Of a stretch of DNA of 64,000 bases, positions 39,901-51,900 are shown in pieces. The DNA is from Incurvaria masculella (Eukaryota > Arthropoda > Insecta > Lepidoptera > Incurvariidae), in the NCBI GenBank assembly GCA_946894095.1, contig OX335641.1:18060501-18124500 (forward strand), written 5' to 3'. The notes beneath the pieces are model-generated. The model did no database searches. It had not been told where the DNA came from and saw nothing but the letters and a program-made list of their open reading frames with translations. The position numbers and the translations under genes were made by a program. Within the stretch, counting starts at the first letter, position 1. Each line of letters opens with the position of its first letter.

Positions 39901-42900
39901 GCTAGGTCTCATGTTGTTACTCGATGACGTTAAATTCTACCAAAAAAGTGATTTAATATTACCTACTGCACAAAACGTTCCAGGTTTGGGTCAGGCAACC
40001 TAGTATTTTTAGGAAGCCTATTCTAATCCGCACAACCACAAATGGGTCCCATGGTGTTACTCGATGACGTAGGGTTGACAACGGTCCGCTCTCGTACTAG
40101 TATGCATAGGGAGCGCCATTCCCGCTGAACGCCAGAAAACGTCCAGGCGGGGATTATATCTAGGTCTTCGGTAGGTCTTGCCGTGCCACGTGGAGGAAGT
40201 CCACACCATGTTCTCCAGACAGTAACCGGAGCTATAATGCACGCTCACTTCCCGCAACCGAAGCTGCTAACGTCCACGCTCGGAACGACAGAAAAGCTGG
40301 CTCCCATATTTCCAGTATGGTACCGGAGTTGTTCGGCATGCACTTCCCGATGCACACAATGCATTTCTCCATTCCCTTGCTACGCGGCTGGATAGGCCGG
40401 CACAATTACTAGCTCTTGCACTTCTAGTTCTTCAGACTAGCACCGGAGGTGTCTTCAATCCCTTAGAATTACATTCGTGCTGCATTTTATCAACCACCGA
40501 CATACCAAAGCAATAGTCCGACAATCAGAGTACTTCTCCATAAAAGCGCTCGTGCCACCGGTTGAAATGTTTTAGTGTTGCTGTTATTCTATTTTAATTT
40601 GCCCGCTTATTGATTACATTTTGGTTTTCTATATTATCACCACGATTGCTTAAATACGTGAAATGTGTTATACATACTTTAGTAGAATAGTTTTAGATCA
40701 AATTCAATTAATAAAAGATAACAAACACCGGACTTTTTACGAAGAAACGATCCCGGCAAAGAACAACTTACTTTATTTTCCATCCTAGTATCCCTCACCA
40801 CGGAAGCAAGTCCCTAATAATGGGCGTCTCCTTCTCTCTAGGAGAACACGCGCTTTTGTGTTCATACGCTCTATCTCGCTCGCTCATACTCGCAAGCTCG
40901 CACAAGCACGCAAACAAACTGAGGCCCATTCGCCATCTTGTTCCGTCCTAATGATAACGTTTTCAGATCTTTCAGTCGCGCATTAGCCCGACACTCACAC
41001 GTATGCATGGTTACAAGCATGGCGGTTGCAGCCACCGCGTTCGCTACTGTATTATTATTGCGGACGAAATGTTTTCTTGATTTCTATATAATGATATTTT
41101 AAGTTACGCCTATGATAAGTTATTATATGGATCTTTGTATTCCTTTCACTCCGATTTTTATAACTTTTGACCGCGTATTTCGGCATTTTATCGCATTGCA
41201 AAGCCTGTAGATGGCACGTACGCTCGGATGTCAAGTCGACCACAGACTGACACGCAGTAGGACATCAACGAGCGGATAGGGCGCGGGGAAAAGCTTATGG
41301 TGCATCTTTAGTTTTAGATTATATCGATGTTATCAACCAACTATCTTACCAGTCACTTTGCCATCAATTACACAGACCCACATTATTTTTTTTATAAAAT
41401 ACTAGCTGAGGTACCTGGCTCCGCTCGGGCCAATGTCGTCTTGGACTGATGTAGGGCCGAATTATTTCCTGGATATATTTTTTTTCTAATGTTTTCTTTA
41501 GTATGTACGACTACTTTTTCGTTTAACAGTAGTCCGCCATCAAATTATTCACTTAAAAATTAATAGTTGCGTAAACCTGTAATATTATTAAACAAAAGGG
41601 AATTGTACTTCCGCTTTTCCAACTAACTATCACCTTATCGGCCTCCTGGATTTCTCTCAGGGGGAAGATAAGGCACAGAAAAAAGGTTCTTTATTGTTTT
41701 TTCGTCTTCCATAAACCGTAGGAACACTACACTCGGACTTGTCATATTCTATCATTTGTCATAATTGTTAGGGGCATTCAAAATGTCAACCAAAATTATT
41801 CAAGAGTAAAGAAAGCAAAGAGTAAACGCAGCTCAATCAATGTTTGTACTTATCTTCAGCCAGGATTATGACCCTATCATCTCTTATTGCAGGTAATCGA
41901 ACAATCCTGGATAGTATATCAGGAGAGTTCCGATCCGGAGAGCTGACCGCAATTCTCGGTCCATCCGGCTGCGGCAAGTCTTCTCTGCTGAACATACTCG
42001 TCGGATATGCGTAAGTTCATTCAGTTCATTTCAAGTCGAGTTGTTCAGTTCATTAGACATTTTTTATAAGATCGGTTCAATATAAAATGGACGGATAAAA
42101 CCACCTAAACAGCATTTACGGAGGGTCTTATATTTCATTCAAACGCCTAAATTGAGCTAAATGGAAAAATAAACACTTTTTCATTGCCATATTTGACTCA
42201 ATTCGATGGTACCAAACAAGTTTAGTAGGGAAAGGTACCAACCGAACCATTTAGAACTAAAATGTCTAATAATATATTTAAATCTTTAGTCAAAAAACGC
42301 GACATCGAACCAACGGTTTGTGACACTAGACAACATAGGTGCTGTAACATTATAAAATAATAAATGAAATATTTCTTCTTCTTTTTCCTTTAGTGGGTCT
42401 ATCCGCATTGATTCAATATCCAATCTGCTGGTATACTGGACGCTATTATGCATAATGTTTTTTATGAATAATACATATTCCCCATAGCACTAGGACCATG
42501 TATCGTTCACAATCCAAATCCACACTCGTTATAGTGGAATAAGTTATATTTAACTACCCTAAATGTTTAAACATCTTGTATAACTTTTATAATATTTCTT
42601 TACTTCTAAAGTATTTCGTTCAAAAATAATATTGACGTTCGTTCGCACTTAATTGTTTAGGACAAATAATATTTTGCAATGATGATGTCCTTAACTAACT
42701 CAAGGGCATTGCAAATTATTATAGCAAAGGTTTTTTTATAAGAAATATCTTCTATGGTCAAATGTAATATTTATTAAATCACTCTATACAAAAGTGGACA
42801 CCTGCTTAAAAAATACGTTCACATCTTTTACAGAAAAATATTTTGGCAATGACAAAAAAAATACATTTTGCAATTTCGAGGTATGTACAATGTTTCCTAA

Positions 42901-45900
42901 TATTCTATTATTCTCATGCCTGATTGGATGCACCAACGCGAATTGAATTTTGTATTTTTATTAAAGTACTTAATGGACTTGTTGACCTGAGAACATCATC
43001 GCAATAGGGTTAAGTTTAATAAAATGAAATTGAAATTTAATGAATCCACTAAAATAATAGTCTCATAATGTTTTCCGAAATCTGTGTCAATAACTTGATA
43101 TTAAACCCGTTCGGTGAATACTTAATGTATCTGTGTCGTACGTAAGGTCAATGATTAAAAACGCAACATCACGTCACATTATATGGGTATTTGTACGCAA
43201 TATGTTTCAATCTGTAATTTGGAAATACAAGCCCAATTTACTCCAAAAATCCTTCTTATCATTTCATTTCATTTTTCATTTATGATATTTATTTGTATTC
43301 TGTATGACGAGGTGTGAAATGTAATTTATTTATTTATTAATAGGTTCACAAACAGAGTAGTACACAGGATACACTGAGAATCACAAACGTCATTTAAAAA
43401 AATGTGCACACTCCACTGGTAGTGAACACTATCTATTCACTATGATTCAACTTTTGTTGGTACTAAGTTAGATTACAAACTGATAGAACAATTCGATCAA
43501 CTCAGTAAAGAAGAACCCGCAAAAAAGTTCTTTCTTTTAAATTATTGTTGAGTCCATAATCTAAATGCTCCTGCCAACAAAGACAAAGAACAAACAACAA
43601 GAGAAACAGCAACCCTCAGTGTAAATAAATTAAAAATAAAATTTTAAAGTCTAGTTTAAAAGTCGTCGTCAACTTAACAACCTATGTATTTTCATGTGTT
43701 GTAGTTTGTATACTATCTTATGTAGTCGAAAAAGATGAAAATTACTCAGGTGGCGCATTGTATGAAAGACACACAAACCAATACCGACAATCTCCGTTCA
43801 CAGGTCTGCAGGCGTGGAAGGCAAGATCACGGTGAACGGACACGTACGCGACATGAGGGTGTTCCACAAGCTCAGCAGTTACATCATGCAGGATGACCTG
43901 CTGCAACCCAGGCTCACCGTGCACGAGGCCATGAGGGTCGCAGCCAATCTCAAGCTCGGCAGCGAGCTGGGACGAGCTGAAAAGGAACTAATCGTGAGTC
44001 CTACGACAACTACAGAAAACTAGCATTATAGTGAACACGTACATACGGGATATGAGAGTGTTCCTTAAGCTCAGCAGTTATTTAATTCAAGAGAAACAGC
44101 TATAGCCTAGGCTCTTCGCGTACGTGGTCACGAGAGTAATGACCATTCTCACGCTTGGCAGCGAGCTAAGATGGCCTGAAAATTAACTAATCCGTAGCAC
44201 TGCTAAAGACAGGTAGATCCAACATTTACGTATTGTGATTAGAGAATTAAGAATTTTCCACAAACGTAAGATGTTATTCATGATAAAAAATAACAACGTT
44301 AACCCGTTATTAACATATTTCCACTTTATTGTCCAGGTAGAGGAGATCTTGCAGACACTAGGACTATGGGCACACAGGAAAACCTTATCAGAGCGGTTGT
44401 CAGGTGGACAGGCCAAGCGGCTCTCTGTAGCGCTGGAACTCGTTAACAATCCGCCCATCATCTTCCTCGACGAACCGACTACGTAAGTTTCCAACGTTTT
44501 CTTTATTTAGACTGTTCTTATATTTGTTACTTTAAGGTGGTCCTTCCCGCTCAACTCCCCAAACAAACGTGGAAAGAAGATCATGCGCATATTTCTAGTC
44601 GGAGAGCCATCATTATATAAAAAATGGTTTATTTAATCGAACTAGATGCTTGATGATCAGTTGCATTGTAAAATTATGTTTAATTTATAAGTTATAAGAT
44701 CCAAGAACGTGTTCTTGGTATAAAAGTTAAATTTTTTCGCGCGCTCTATGCAAAAAGTTTGGACATCGATTACTCAACTATAAAATAAAAACATTGTACC
44801 ATTGCGTTGTAAAACACCTGGCTTGTAGATTTATTTATGTTTTTTTTGTATAATTATGTTGCATGGATTATATCCGAATTTATTTACGTTTTGTACCTTA
44901 AATCTATGTTTTAAAATTAGATAGTCACATTTTAAAACCACTTTACATACACACATGTACGATGCCGGATTTATAAATAAAGTACGAATGGAATATCATT
45001 ACTACACGCGTCAGTGCAATGCATAAGAATTAATTTTCAGTATTTAACATTGATTATTATGTACCTACTTGAATAGTCAGCAGACCGAAACATCCGACTC
45101 ACGAATATACCAATACAAACTGTGTCGGATTTGTTCTCTTGTATGCTAACTGAGACATTGTTTGTTGTTTTGCTCGCATTAAACCAGAGAGAACATCAAT
45201 GGTATTTCGTAGCACAATGAAAACAGGCTCTACACAGAGTAAGTGTTATGGGTACACATCAAGAGGACAAACCCTCCATTTAAGGCACAGATCGATCAAC
45301 GACATACCCGTTCTATTATTTTATCAACGTCTTCATTTAACTCTATCAGGACTTGACAAGACAAGGCTAATCGTAAAGTATAGCTTATTTAGAGTCGGTT
45401 CTATTAATATTGAAAAAAATCGATGTCTGGTGAATTAAAAGAAAAACCTAGACGCTGTTAACACGGATTATCAGCCTGGTGATAACACGATACAGTTGTC
45501 AAACATAATTGCAATGACATCGATTATAACATAGTCAGAAGTCACAATCCGCTGATTTGGATTTATTTTTTGTTTCAAAAACGTTGAGTATTGTAATCCT
45601 GTATGTGTTCATTTCATATGACCTCATCATATACAGTAATGTCTTCAAGCGCCGTCTTGTGTTGCCCTGCTTCAGAGGCCTCGACATTGTGTCCATCCGG
45701 CAACTCGTCGTTCTGCTGCGGCTACTCTCGCGTCAGGGTCGCACCATCGTATGCACGATACACCAGCCCTCCGCCTCTCTGTTCGCGCTCTTCGACCGCG
45801 TCTACGTCATGGCTCAAGGGCACTGCTGCTACCAGGTTGGTAACCTTGAAAACCTTTTCAGAATCAATTGTGAACATCTTTAAATATAATAATAATTCGC

Positions 45901-48900
45901 AAGGTAGCTTCCCTTCCAACGCTCTCTGACCAGCATCGATTTCGAGCCTTTGAATGAATAGTGGACAGCAGTTTGGAAGGAAGGACGAGAGTGGCAACCG
46001 AAAAGCATTTTACATACAAACCACGTAGCCACATACAATATTGGCAGCGCTGGTGAGTCAGTTCGCTTAAGAATTCGCTCACCACTGATGTTCTCGAGTG
46101 GAAACGGTACATAAGAACACGTAAATACACTTACGAACTTCACAGGATATTGAGGGCAAGGAACATTCGGTGCTGCGCGTGAGCAAGAAGTGTTCAATTC
46201 AGATGAATCGTAAAAAACTGGCCAAATGCGAGTCAACTCGCACACGAAGGGTTCCGTATCATCGTACAAGATTTAACACAAAAAATCACGTTTTTTGTAT
46301 GGGACTCCCCTTTAATTTTTATTATTTTCATAAATACAGAAAACTGCCTACCAATTACGGTTCATGAGATAAAGCCCTGTGACAGACGGACGGACGGACG
46401 GACGGACAGCGGAGGCTTAGTAATAGGGTTCTGTTTTGACCCTTTGGGTACGGAACCCTTAAAAGAGATCCGCCAGAACAAAAAAATTACACCAGATTAC
46501 CACGTAGATTCCTTGATATTTCTAAGATTTTTAAAGGACTACCGAAGATTCCTAAATGATTATCAAATATTTCGAAGATTACCAAAATTCTGGGATTTTG
46601 TAATATTTCTAAGGACTACCAAAGATTTCTAGAGACTACTCATGCAGCCGATTCAGGTAGAATGCTCGGGAAAAAAAATATAAGCAAAACAAATCCTAGA
46701 TTCCCTGGGTTTACTCGGGACTGCCTAAGATTTTTAGATTCCTCGGAATCCCGCCTAAGATTTACCCGAGAGGACCATGAAATGAATAGGATTGGCAATT
46801 GGAAATTCCCCTTGGAATTCCTAAATTCCCTAGTATTACTCGGGATTACCTGAGATTTCAAGATTCCTCGAACTCCCACCAGATTCCAATTGTGCACCAG
46901 ATTCCCAAAGTGACTGACACCTCGGACACCCGCATCTAAGCTGCGCCATTCGAACCATCGCCTACCAATCACCCGCTCGTATAAATACCGAGCTATATAA
47001 TCGGCGTTGTTCCAGGGCGCGGCGCCGCTGCTAGTTCCGTTCATGAGCGAGGTCGGCTACGTGTGCCCCACCACGCACAACCCGGCGGACTTCGTGCTGG
47101 AGACGCTCTGCCACGAGCCGCCGGCGCCCGCGCAGCTCGCGGCGCTCTGCCACAACGGCAAGATGTGCCGCAAGCTCGACCGCATCATCACTAGGGGTGG
47201 CAAGTAAGTCGAGTCAGTATACGTTTCTGACACACTCTTGATGTGTGAACATTAAATATCGGAGACAGATCAGGGGTGTTAACCTTGGTAAGTTAACTCG
47301 CTGGGTGATAAACAGGTGAACAGGCAAGAGAGTGATTAAATCTGACGTTTAGTTGCATTTCGTACCACGCTAATCGTCAAACGACGACGTGTTATTCGGC
47401 CAAGTGAACTGAAATATATCATTTGGCATGGTACGAAATTAAACTAAACGTCAAATTTAATCAATATTTTGCCTGTTCATCTAGAGATTTTTTTGTGCCA
47501 TGGTAACCCCCTAGAATTCTTGTCTAATAACTGTATTGATTTTACAAGGAAATTATTGCACTGAAACTATTCCAAAATAAAAACCAAATTTAACGTTTTT
47601 ATATCAGCATGCATCTAGAAAGCTATTTGTTTTACATTTTTGGACATGAACGGTCTAGCTCATACCTATTGTACTGGTATTAACCGATCACACCGCATTC
47701 TAGAGGAAATTAGGTGACATGCCAGAACATTCTCTTTATTTAAGCACGTGGTTTCATTGAAGGCAAGTAGACACAATGTCGGAATTGAGAATGGTAATAT
47801 TTCTGCTTGCACATATACATATAGTCAAGGGTGACGCAAAAATAATAAAATAAATTCAAAGGGCAAAATTGAGTAATATTTTCGTGCCGAGCTGCCTAGG
47901 AGAACATACCACGACTAGATGGATTATATATTTCTTAAAGGTCGTAGCACCCGTAATAGAAGATGTTCTTCTGTTAAGAAAGGTGTATGTCATCATACCG
48001 TTTGACGCTCTTTCATCTCTGCCTAGTAATTATCCGGGAAAGCAGCGTGATGGGGTCATAGCCGCTTTGACCAATTTTATTTAATTTGCTAGAGCATCAC
48101 TAACCAAGGTTTTTGCTTGATTTGCAGACGACCGGTGTTGCACAGCGACGATTCCATCCAGACGTTGTTCGTGGCGCACGTCGCGAAGGAGGCGCAAACA
48201 AACATGGAGTTCCCGACTTCGTTCCTCACGCAGTTCTTCATCCTCTCGAAACGGATGTTCCTCCAGAACAGAAGGAACTCGGTAGGTAGCCCTCGATCTC
48301 AATTAATAAATTCGTTCGCCAGCCTTTCATGAACCATGACCTCACATCACTTTAATCTGTGCCTCACATACAACTTTAATCTGGTGGGACGATTATTTTG
48401 TCGCTTCCAGGATTATGATTGCAGATATGGATTAAGTCCAGTCGTAAAAAAATATTACAAAACATATATCATGTTCAGGCACGTGTTTAGATTTAACCTT
48501 GGTAAAGCTATAAGTTGAGGAATGTTAATTTCTGTTTTCGATTTAGACTAGGCCACACATAATAAAGGTTTGATAAAGCAATGTTGCCCGCGGCTTCACT
48601 CGGATGGAATCCGCGTTTTTCGCAACTAGTTTCTAATATTATAGTATTTAATTATTCTGTGCATTCGATAAATAATATGAAGATATATATATGATTTTCT
48701 ATCTTTGACATTGCAGTATCTACCTACCTTCCTGTTACATCTAATCGTTACATCTTCATTTTATATTTAAATTCTATTTAGCTTTCAAAATGGTTACAAA
48801 TGTAAAAAGAAAAGTTCCAGTATTGGCAAAGTATCCGATTAGCTTGAGCCAACCTATTCCAACGTTATCAGGCGACGCTGTGGATCCAACTGGCGCACCA

Positions 48901-51900
48901 CGTCATCTCTGCAGTTCTGCTCGGTGGTATATTCTTCCGCGTCGGCAACGACGGTGACACGCCCATCGTCAACTTCAAGTTCTGCATTAGCGTGCTCGTC
49001 TTCTTCATGTACACCTACGTCATGATACCTGTTCTTTTATGTGAGTTAGCGTTTGCCTTTTTGTATTTTGTAGCCATTGAGTTGTTTACATATTAACACA
49101 TGATAGTCAATTTCGTCATCATGATCCCGTTAGGCATGATCTTCATCACAATGCTTGTCATACCCAAAATCCCAAAAACCGGGTAAGCTATACGGCACAA
49201 GCGAACAATTACGCACCGTCAACGTGGCTTGCAACGTGGCTTGCAACTTCTTACTATTGTTAAATTATTGCAGTTCCAACAGAGGTACGGATGTTGAGGA
49301 GAGAATACTTCAACCGGTGGTACGGACTAAAAGCTTACTACGCAGCGCTCACCTTCGCATCCCTCCCAATAATTGTAAGTCTCAACATCGTATCCAGTTT
49401 TTTTTTCATTGTTCTTGTCTTGGATATTTTTTTTAACTCGTACAATAAAATGTTATTCGCCTTTTTGCTCCAAATACAGTTGAGTCTCACCAATTCGGCA
49501 CTTCAGTACATCGGCACGTCCAGTACCTAGTTCGACACCTGCGTCACCGCTTCCCGCGCCCCGTGCGCCATTCCTGTACCTCCCGGGCCGCTCTCCTGCA
49601 GAGCCTCTGTTACGAGATACAAAACCTAAGCCAATACAAAGTCTGCGGAATCGATGATCTTAGCGAATTTTCGATAAGTGATTTGTAACTCGTAATACAG
49701 GCTCTGCTCAGTGTCACCGACCCCTTGTCCACAGAAGCGCAGTGCCGCTACGTTTTAAACACATATTTGCACTTTTTTTTTTTTCATTTCATTTATTTAA
49801 ACTTTTTGGTAGTCAAACTACACCAAGTTACGTCACAAAGATCACTACACGAGTGATGTGTATAATTTATTTGCAATGGATTTCCCTAAACAATCCAGTA
49901 TTCCGAACATTCCAATAAACGAGCACCTCTTGGTTTTAATAGTGCCGGATTAGTGAGACTCTACTATATGATTAGGAATACCTGATTAACGTTTGGACGA
50001 TACCTCCGTTAACATTAATTGTATATCATTAATCCTGCATATCAGATGCTTTCAACAATTATCGTTGTAAAGGTGTTATAATTTATTGTTTAAAATTCCG
50101 GAGGCACCTTTGGTTTGCCTCCTCTGGATAGAATTATAAAATGCTAACAACATAAACTGCGTGTTAGTTAATTTACAACGACTATCTTAATTATTCACTC
50201 ATATAATCGTACATATTATATGACTATTTTACATTGATATCCTGACATTTATATTGATATCCCGCAGTCCGCAATCCGTGTTGAATTGCATTCATTTATT
50301 AGGGTTCCGTACCCAAAGGGTGAAAACGGAACCCTATTACTAAGCCTCCGCTGTCCGTCCGTCCGTCCGTCCGTCCGTCTGTCCGTCTGTCACAGGGCTG
50401 TATCTCAGTAACCTTAACAGGTAGACAGCTGAAATTTTCACAGTGTGTATTAATTTTGCCGCTATAACAACAAATAGATAAGATTAAAAAAATATTAAAA
50501 TTAAAGGGGGCTCCCATACAAAAAACGTGATTTTTTTGTTTTTTTTTTTTACGATGGAACGGAACCCTTCGTGTGCGAGTCCGACTCGCACTTGGCCGGT
50601 TTTTACTTAAGTATAAATGAATGCACGACCGGCATGAATAAATAAATCAGGACAGCCCTGAGTTCATGGCAGCATCGAATGTGTTACTTCGAACTCGTTG
50701 TTCATATAGTATAATATAAACAAATAATATGCATAGACAGGTCTGCCAGTAGCTAGGTAGCTACTATGATCAGGTTTTCTAGTATTTTAACAGAGAACAG
50801 AGTTTTATTCAGGTTACTCTTACTCATTTTTTACTAAATATTTCAAAAACATATTGTATACATTTTTTAAAGTCTTATAAAATAAAGAAATTATAATATA
50901 AAAAAATAACTCTTATACGCGAAGGTCTTGCTCGCAGGCCAAGGTAGAAGTAAATATATAACAGAATTTATATCTATTTCCGGTGTAAGAACACGAACTA
51001 TATGTACACGTAATGTAAAAACCGCACAGTGCATTTCTGTTACAAAAATAACAAAAAAAACCGACTTCAAAGAAAAAGTATTCCAAAACAAATTAATATG
51101 CACTAAAAAGTAAAAAAATTATTACAATTTTTGTAGTTACATTTATTTTTATTTTTGGAGTCGGTGTCAGCCAATGCAGGTTTGTAACTACATGGTCAAG
51201 AGAACCTTGGCTACAAAAATTTTTATTTTTTATTTTTAATGAATCTGAAGGACACTTACTAATCTGTCCGTCCTTTCCAATAAAAAAAAATCATCTAAAT
51301 CGGTTGGCGTGATGTTGAGTTCGTCGTCCATTTGGCGCGCACATACTTGATGCAAATTTAAGACTTATATCATTTTTTCTTGGAGCTTTCAAATAAAAAA
51401 GAATCATCAAAATCTGTTCACCCAGTCAAAGGTCTGAGGTAACAAACAATAAAAAAAAACCCGGTCGAATTGAGAACCTCCTCCTTTTTTTAAGTCGGTT
51501 AAAAAAGGCGCCCGTAATTTTAAGGGTTACTTCAGTATTATAAATAGAACAACTTTTGCTAAGAAAGTAGGATTGCGACATTTACAAACCTCAAAACGCA
51601 ATGGACTTTCAGGTACTAATTATTTAAAATTAGGAAATAAGCATAGCATTTTTTCATAATATCAGGTTTCTTGGCTTTGATGTAATAGCAATTTAGAAGT
51701 TGTATACGGCAAGATGTAGATATTTTGTAGCAGCTACCTAATTACTATGTAACAATGTGGGATTATTTCTCACTCTTCTCTGGAAAACCCTTGAAGCAAT
51801 TCGTTTCAATGCGCGATGGTATGTCTTTCATACCATCCGTTCTAATGTTACCTACCCGTTTCAACTTTCTCAGATGATGTTGGGTCTCATATTCCTCGGC

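Larger units (their letters stand above)
12967..41892 (+). other. ABCG intron 1 (28.9 kb), repeat-laden
   Basis: A phase-1 intron from 'gtgagc' to 'ttattgcag'. It makes up about 70% of the gene. Nested repeats are listed separately. Stretches with nothing I can name include 13000-14950, 17350-18240, 19550-21215, 22500-24670, 26010-27260, 30553-31065 and 40117-41892. The last contains moderately GC-rich sequence (40117-40560, 40780-41050) and a short 'actagctgaggtacctggct' repeat at about 41401. A long first intron is a common home for enhancers; none is proven here. Confidence 0.85.
49375..51873 (+). other. ABCG intron 9
   Basis: 2.5 kb. Holds the GACG element at 50299-50605 and a lepidopteran-type interspersed element at 51056-51507. 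The rest shows nothing I recognise. Confidence 0.75.

Noticed and set aside
40057..40395. Open frames on both strands next to the right inverted-repeat arm
   Set aside because: Short and mutually overlapping with no motif; part of the minus frame is inside the repeat arm.
51757..51873. Upstream extension of the exon 10 frame to an ATG at 51757
   Set aside because: It runs through the acceptor and encodes sequence absent from ABCG proteins. The phase-consistent exon starts at 51874.
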